In this document: one piece after another, positions 6,105-7,474 of the stretch | How the letters are laid out: every line of letters starts with the position of its first letter | Position numbering within the stretch: position 1 is the stretch's first letter | From: Acidobacteriota bacterium | Lineage (GTDB): Bacteria > Acidobacteriota > Thermoanaerobaculia > Thermoanaerobaculales > Thermoanaerobaculaceae | DNA: 7,474 nt | Direction of reading: 5' to 3' | NCBI GenBank assembly: GCA_021782525.1 | Contig: JAJXUY010000067.1 | Location: 1-7,474 of the forward strand | Notes under the pieces: generated by a model | Told to the model about the DNA's origin: nothing | What the model saw: the letters and a program-made list of their open reading frames with translations, nothing else | The model's database searches: none | Position numbers and translations under genes: made by a program

Positions 6105-6983
6105 TCAGAAGGCGTCGAGGATGTAGTAGAGCGGGTTCTGCCGCTCGCCGTCCTTCCACACCTCGTAGTGCAGGTGCGGCCCGGTCGTGCGCCCCGACAT
6201 CCCCACCTTGCCGATCGCCTCACCGCGGGTCACGTGCTCGCCCTCCTTGACCAGGAAGCGGTCGAGGTGGCCGTACATCGTGGTGTAGCCGTAGCCGTGG
6301 TTGATCTTCAGCAGCCGTCCGTACCCGGCGTCGCGGTCCGCGTAGACCACGACGCCGTCGGCGGGAGCGGTGACCACGGTGCCGTACGCGACCGAGATGT
6401 CGAGGCCCTCGTGGAACGCCGGCTTGTGGGTAATCGGGTCCATGCGCGGGCCATACCCGTCGGTGATCACGCCGGCGACCGGCGTCAGCACCGGGGTGTG
6501 GGCGAGCAGCATCGCCTGGTCGGAGAGCCGCTGCTCCACCTTGGCGAGCTCCCGGTCGAGCTGGTCCTGGCGCTGCAGCAGCGAGCTGGGCTCGGCGCCG
6601 AGCTTGGTGAGCGGCCCGCCGCTGCCGACCACGCCGGTGCTCACCGGGGAGGAGTCGGAGAAGAGGTTGGCGACGCCGGCGGCGATCGCCAGCGCCTTCG
6701 TGCGCTGGTCGAACTGCGAGAGCCGGGCCTGCACCTGGGTGACGGTCTCCTCCAGGCGCTGGTTGTTCTTCTTGAGCTGCTTGTTCTCGCTCTGCAAGGC
6801 GTGGTACATGGCCCGCTGCCGCAGGAACGTGCCGGACGCCACGAGGGAGACGATCGCCAGGATGCCGATCGTGATGCCGAGTCCCATCAAAGACTTGAGT
6901 AGAACGGGGGAAAGCTGCAGCTTGAAGACCTTGCCGTGGGCGTGTGGGATGATGATGATGGTGCTGTGCCGTTTTTCAGCCAC
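6105..6983 (-). CDS. Membrane-anchored M23 (LytM-type) peptidoglycan endopeptidase
   Basis: A 292-residue cell-wall hydrolase or regulator. The short cytoplasmic N-terminus (STIIIIPHAHGKV at 7-19) is typical of a group of M23 proteins in GC-rich Gram-negative bacteria. A membrane helix spans about 29-51, followed by coiled-coil segments at about 58-95 and 135-160 with a Ser/Gly linker between, then the LytM domain at about 165-285. Zinc ligands are His191 and Asp195 (HEGLD) and His272; catalytic His270 of HLH and His239 in MYGHL are present, so it should be an active metallopeptidase cutting peptide crosslinks. I chose the GTG at 6983: AAGGAGGT lies at 6998-6991, and the 35 residues encoded upstream to the ATG at 7088 do not look like protein. 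The ACT gene follows by 23 bp. No bactofilin gene, a frequent neighbour of such peptidases, is seen here. Confidence 0.92.
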   Translation of the reverse strand: MAEKRHSTIIIIPHAHGKVFKLQLSPVLLKSLMGLGITIGILAIVSLVASGTFLRQRAMYHALQSENKQLKKNNQRLEETVTQVQARLSQFDQRTKALAIAAGVANLFSDSSPVSTGVVGSGGPLTKLGAEPSSLLQRQDQLDRELAKVEQRLSDQAMLLAHTPVLTPVAGVITDGYGPRMDPITHKPAFHEGLDISVAYGTVVTAPADGVVVYADRDAGYGRLLKINHGYGYTTMYGHLDRFLVKEGEHVTRGEAIGKVGMSGRTTGPHLHYEVWKDGERQNPLYYILDAF

Positions 6984-6990
6984 GCCTCGC

Positions 6991-6998
6991 ACCTCCTT
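6991..6998 (-). promoter_or_regulatory. Strong Shine-Dalgarno site deciding the M23 peptidase start
   Basis: AAGGAGGT on the - strand, 7 nt before the GTG at 6983-6981. It is the best ribosome-binding site in the window and supports the GTG start over the more distant ATG at 7088. Confidence 0.88.
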
Positions 6999-7058
6999 CA
7001 AGGTAGATTCAAACGCCAGCCCACGCACACACGCACGATGGACCTGTTGCGGGACCGA

Positions 7059-7088
7059 ATCGTGCCACACGCGTTCCGGCGCTGTCAA
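7059..7088 (-). promoter_or_regulatory. Candidate promoter for the M23 peptidase gene (weak)
   Basis: A perfect TTGACA reads on the - strand at 7088-7083. At 18 bp spacing the -10 position holds CACGAT (7064-7059), only a partial match to TATAAT. Initiation here would leave a leader of roughly 70 nt before the GTG. GC-rich bacteria often use weak -10 boxes, but this remains a guess. Confidence 0.3.
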
Positions 7089-7099
7089 GGCGACCGGTG

Positions 7100-7105
7100 T
7101 AAAAT
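7100..7105 (+). promoter_or_regulatory. Candidate -10 box for the thiamine-binding protein gene
   Basis: TAAAAT (5 of 6 to TATAAT) stands out in GC-rich DNA, 48 bp before the ATG at 7154. No good -35 box lies 16-18 bp upstream; the nearest partial match, CTGTCA at 7082-7087, is only 12 bp away and overlaps the TTGACA of the opposite strand. Confidence 0.4.
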
Positions 7106-7126
7106 GCGAACAATTCTCAACATCGT

Positions 7127-7138
7127 GGCGCCGGCGCC
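7127..7138. other. 12-bp perfect palindrome in the leader of the thiamine-binding gene
   Basis: GGCGCCGGCGCC is its own reverse complement. It lies between the candidate -10 box (7100-7105) and the Shine-Dalgarno AGGAGG (7142-7147). It could be an operator or a small RNA hairpin (GGCG stem, CCGG loop) near the ribosome-binding site. Chance is quite possible in DNA this rich in G and C. Confidence 0.35.
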
Positions 7139-7153
7139 GCGAGGAGGAAACCG

Positions 7154-7462
7154 ATGCTGCTGGCCGAGTTCTCGATCTCTCCGCTGGACAAAGGGGCGAG
7201 CGTCTCGCCGTGGGTCGCCCGCTCCCTCGACCTCATCGACCGTTCGGGGCTGCCGTACCGCCTCGGCCCGATGGGCACCACGGTCGAGGGCGAGTGGGAC
7301 GAGGTGATGGCCGTGGTCAAGGCGTGCTTCGACGCGATGGCCGAGGACTGCGAGCGGATCACCGTCACCCTCAAGGGCGACTGGCGCCGCGGCCGCTCCG
7401 GCCGGCTGACCGCCAAGGTCGAGAAGGTGGAGGCCACGCTCGGGCGGAAGCTCAGCACCTGA
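7154..7462 (+). CDS. MTH1187/YkoF-type thiamine-binding protein (DUF77 family)
   Basis: A 102-residue small cytoplasmic protein of the Thiamine_BP family, known from structures to form ferredoxin-like oligomers that bind thiamine or a related ligand; its physiological role is poorly defined. Family marks are EFSISPLDKGASVSPWVAR at 5-23, the IDRSGLPYRLGPMGTTVEGEWDEVM segment (about 28-52) and the C-terminal RRGRSGRLTAKVEKVEATLG stretch (about 78-97). The length is complete and normal. AGGAGG at 7142-7147 with a 6-nt spacer supports the ATG. The gene is divergent from the peptidase gene. The window ends 12 bp after its stop, so downstream partners are not visible. No TPP riboswitch can be recognised in the short leader. 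Confidence 0.93.
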   Translation: MLLAEFSISPLDKGASVSPWVARSLDLIDRSGLPYRLGPMGTTVEGEWDEVMAVVKACFDAMAEDCERITVTLKGDWRRGRSGRLTAKVEKVEATLGRKLST

Positions 7463-7474
7463 GAGACCGGGCCC

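Noticed and set aside
4534..6126. 530-codon + strand open frame opposite the adaptor and ACT genes
   Set aside because: It spans an intergenic gap and two real genes on the other strand. Its His/Arg/Asp-rich translation is typical of antisense frames at high GC.
6946..6960. GAT trinucleotide run as a microsatellite
   Set aside because: It is the codon run for the four Ile residues of the conserved IIIIPHAHGK segment of the peptidase.
7053..7067. Sigma-54 -24 element TGGCAC upstream of the peptidase gene
   Set aside because: The required TTGC at the -12 position is absent (GGTC is found there).
6984..7088. Longer peptidase start at the ATG at 7088
   Set aside because: The extra 35 residues look non-conserved and cover the likely promoter. 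The GTG at 6983 has a near-ideal ribosome-binding site.
7106..7153. TPP riboswitch before the thiamine-binding gene
   Set aside because: The leader is under 50 nt and shows no conserved TPP-aptamer core; only a short palindrome is visible.

Overview
The window is very GC-rich, densely packed bacterial chromosomal DNA with seven complete genes and the last codons of an eighth. A periplasmic adaptor protein with an FtsX/MacB-type exporter and a membrane-anchored LytM peptidase point to a Gram-negative (diderm) cell. Base composition and gene style would fit a GC-rich lineage such as Acidobacteriota, Myxococcota or a relative, but no feature here fixes the phylum. No mobile-element gene, CRISPR array, tRNA or rRNA was seen.

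Layout: 1-879 (+ strand) is the tail of an unidentified gene overlapping prmC, the release-factor glutamine methyltransferase. 880-1251 is a gene-free gap between convergent genes. It holds a compound repeat: 12 perfect copies of a 7-bp unit, a 59-bp unit, 6 more copies of the 7-bp unit, and a second diverged copy of the 59-bp unit. The 59-bp units carry a GTAG tetranucleotide before a small hairpin, which recalls REP elements. 1252-5577 (- strand) is a four-gene transport operon, in transcription order periplasmic adaptor, ATPase, permease A, permease B. All its junctions overlap (GTGA, GTGA, TGATG), so translation is probably coupled. 5659-6983 (- strand) is a LytM/M23 cell-wall peptidase followed by a small ACT-domain protein. 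7154-7462 (+ strand) is a divergent MTH1187/YkoF-type thiamine-binding protein.

How they work together: the four transport genes form one machine. The ATPase powers a probable heterodimer of two paralogous four-helix permeases, and the adaptor would link it across the periplasm to an outer-membrane channel encoded elsewhere. The peptidase trims or remodels peptidoglycan from the inner membrane. The ACT protein lies 23 bp downstream of the peptidase and is probably co-transcribed with it, though no functional link is known. The 170-bp region between the peptidase and the thiamine-binding gene should hold divergent promoters; only weak candidates are visible.

No clearly new biological system was found. 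The most unusual item is the compound heptamer/59-bp repeat behind prmC.
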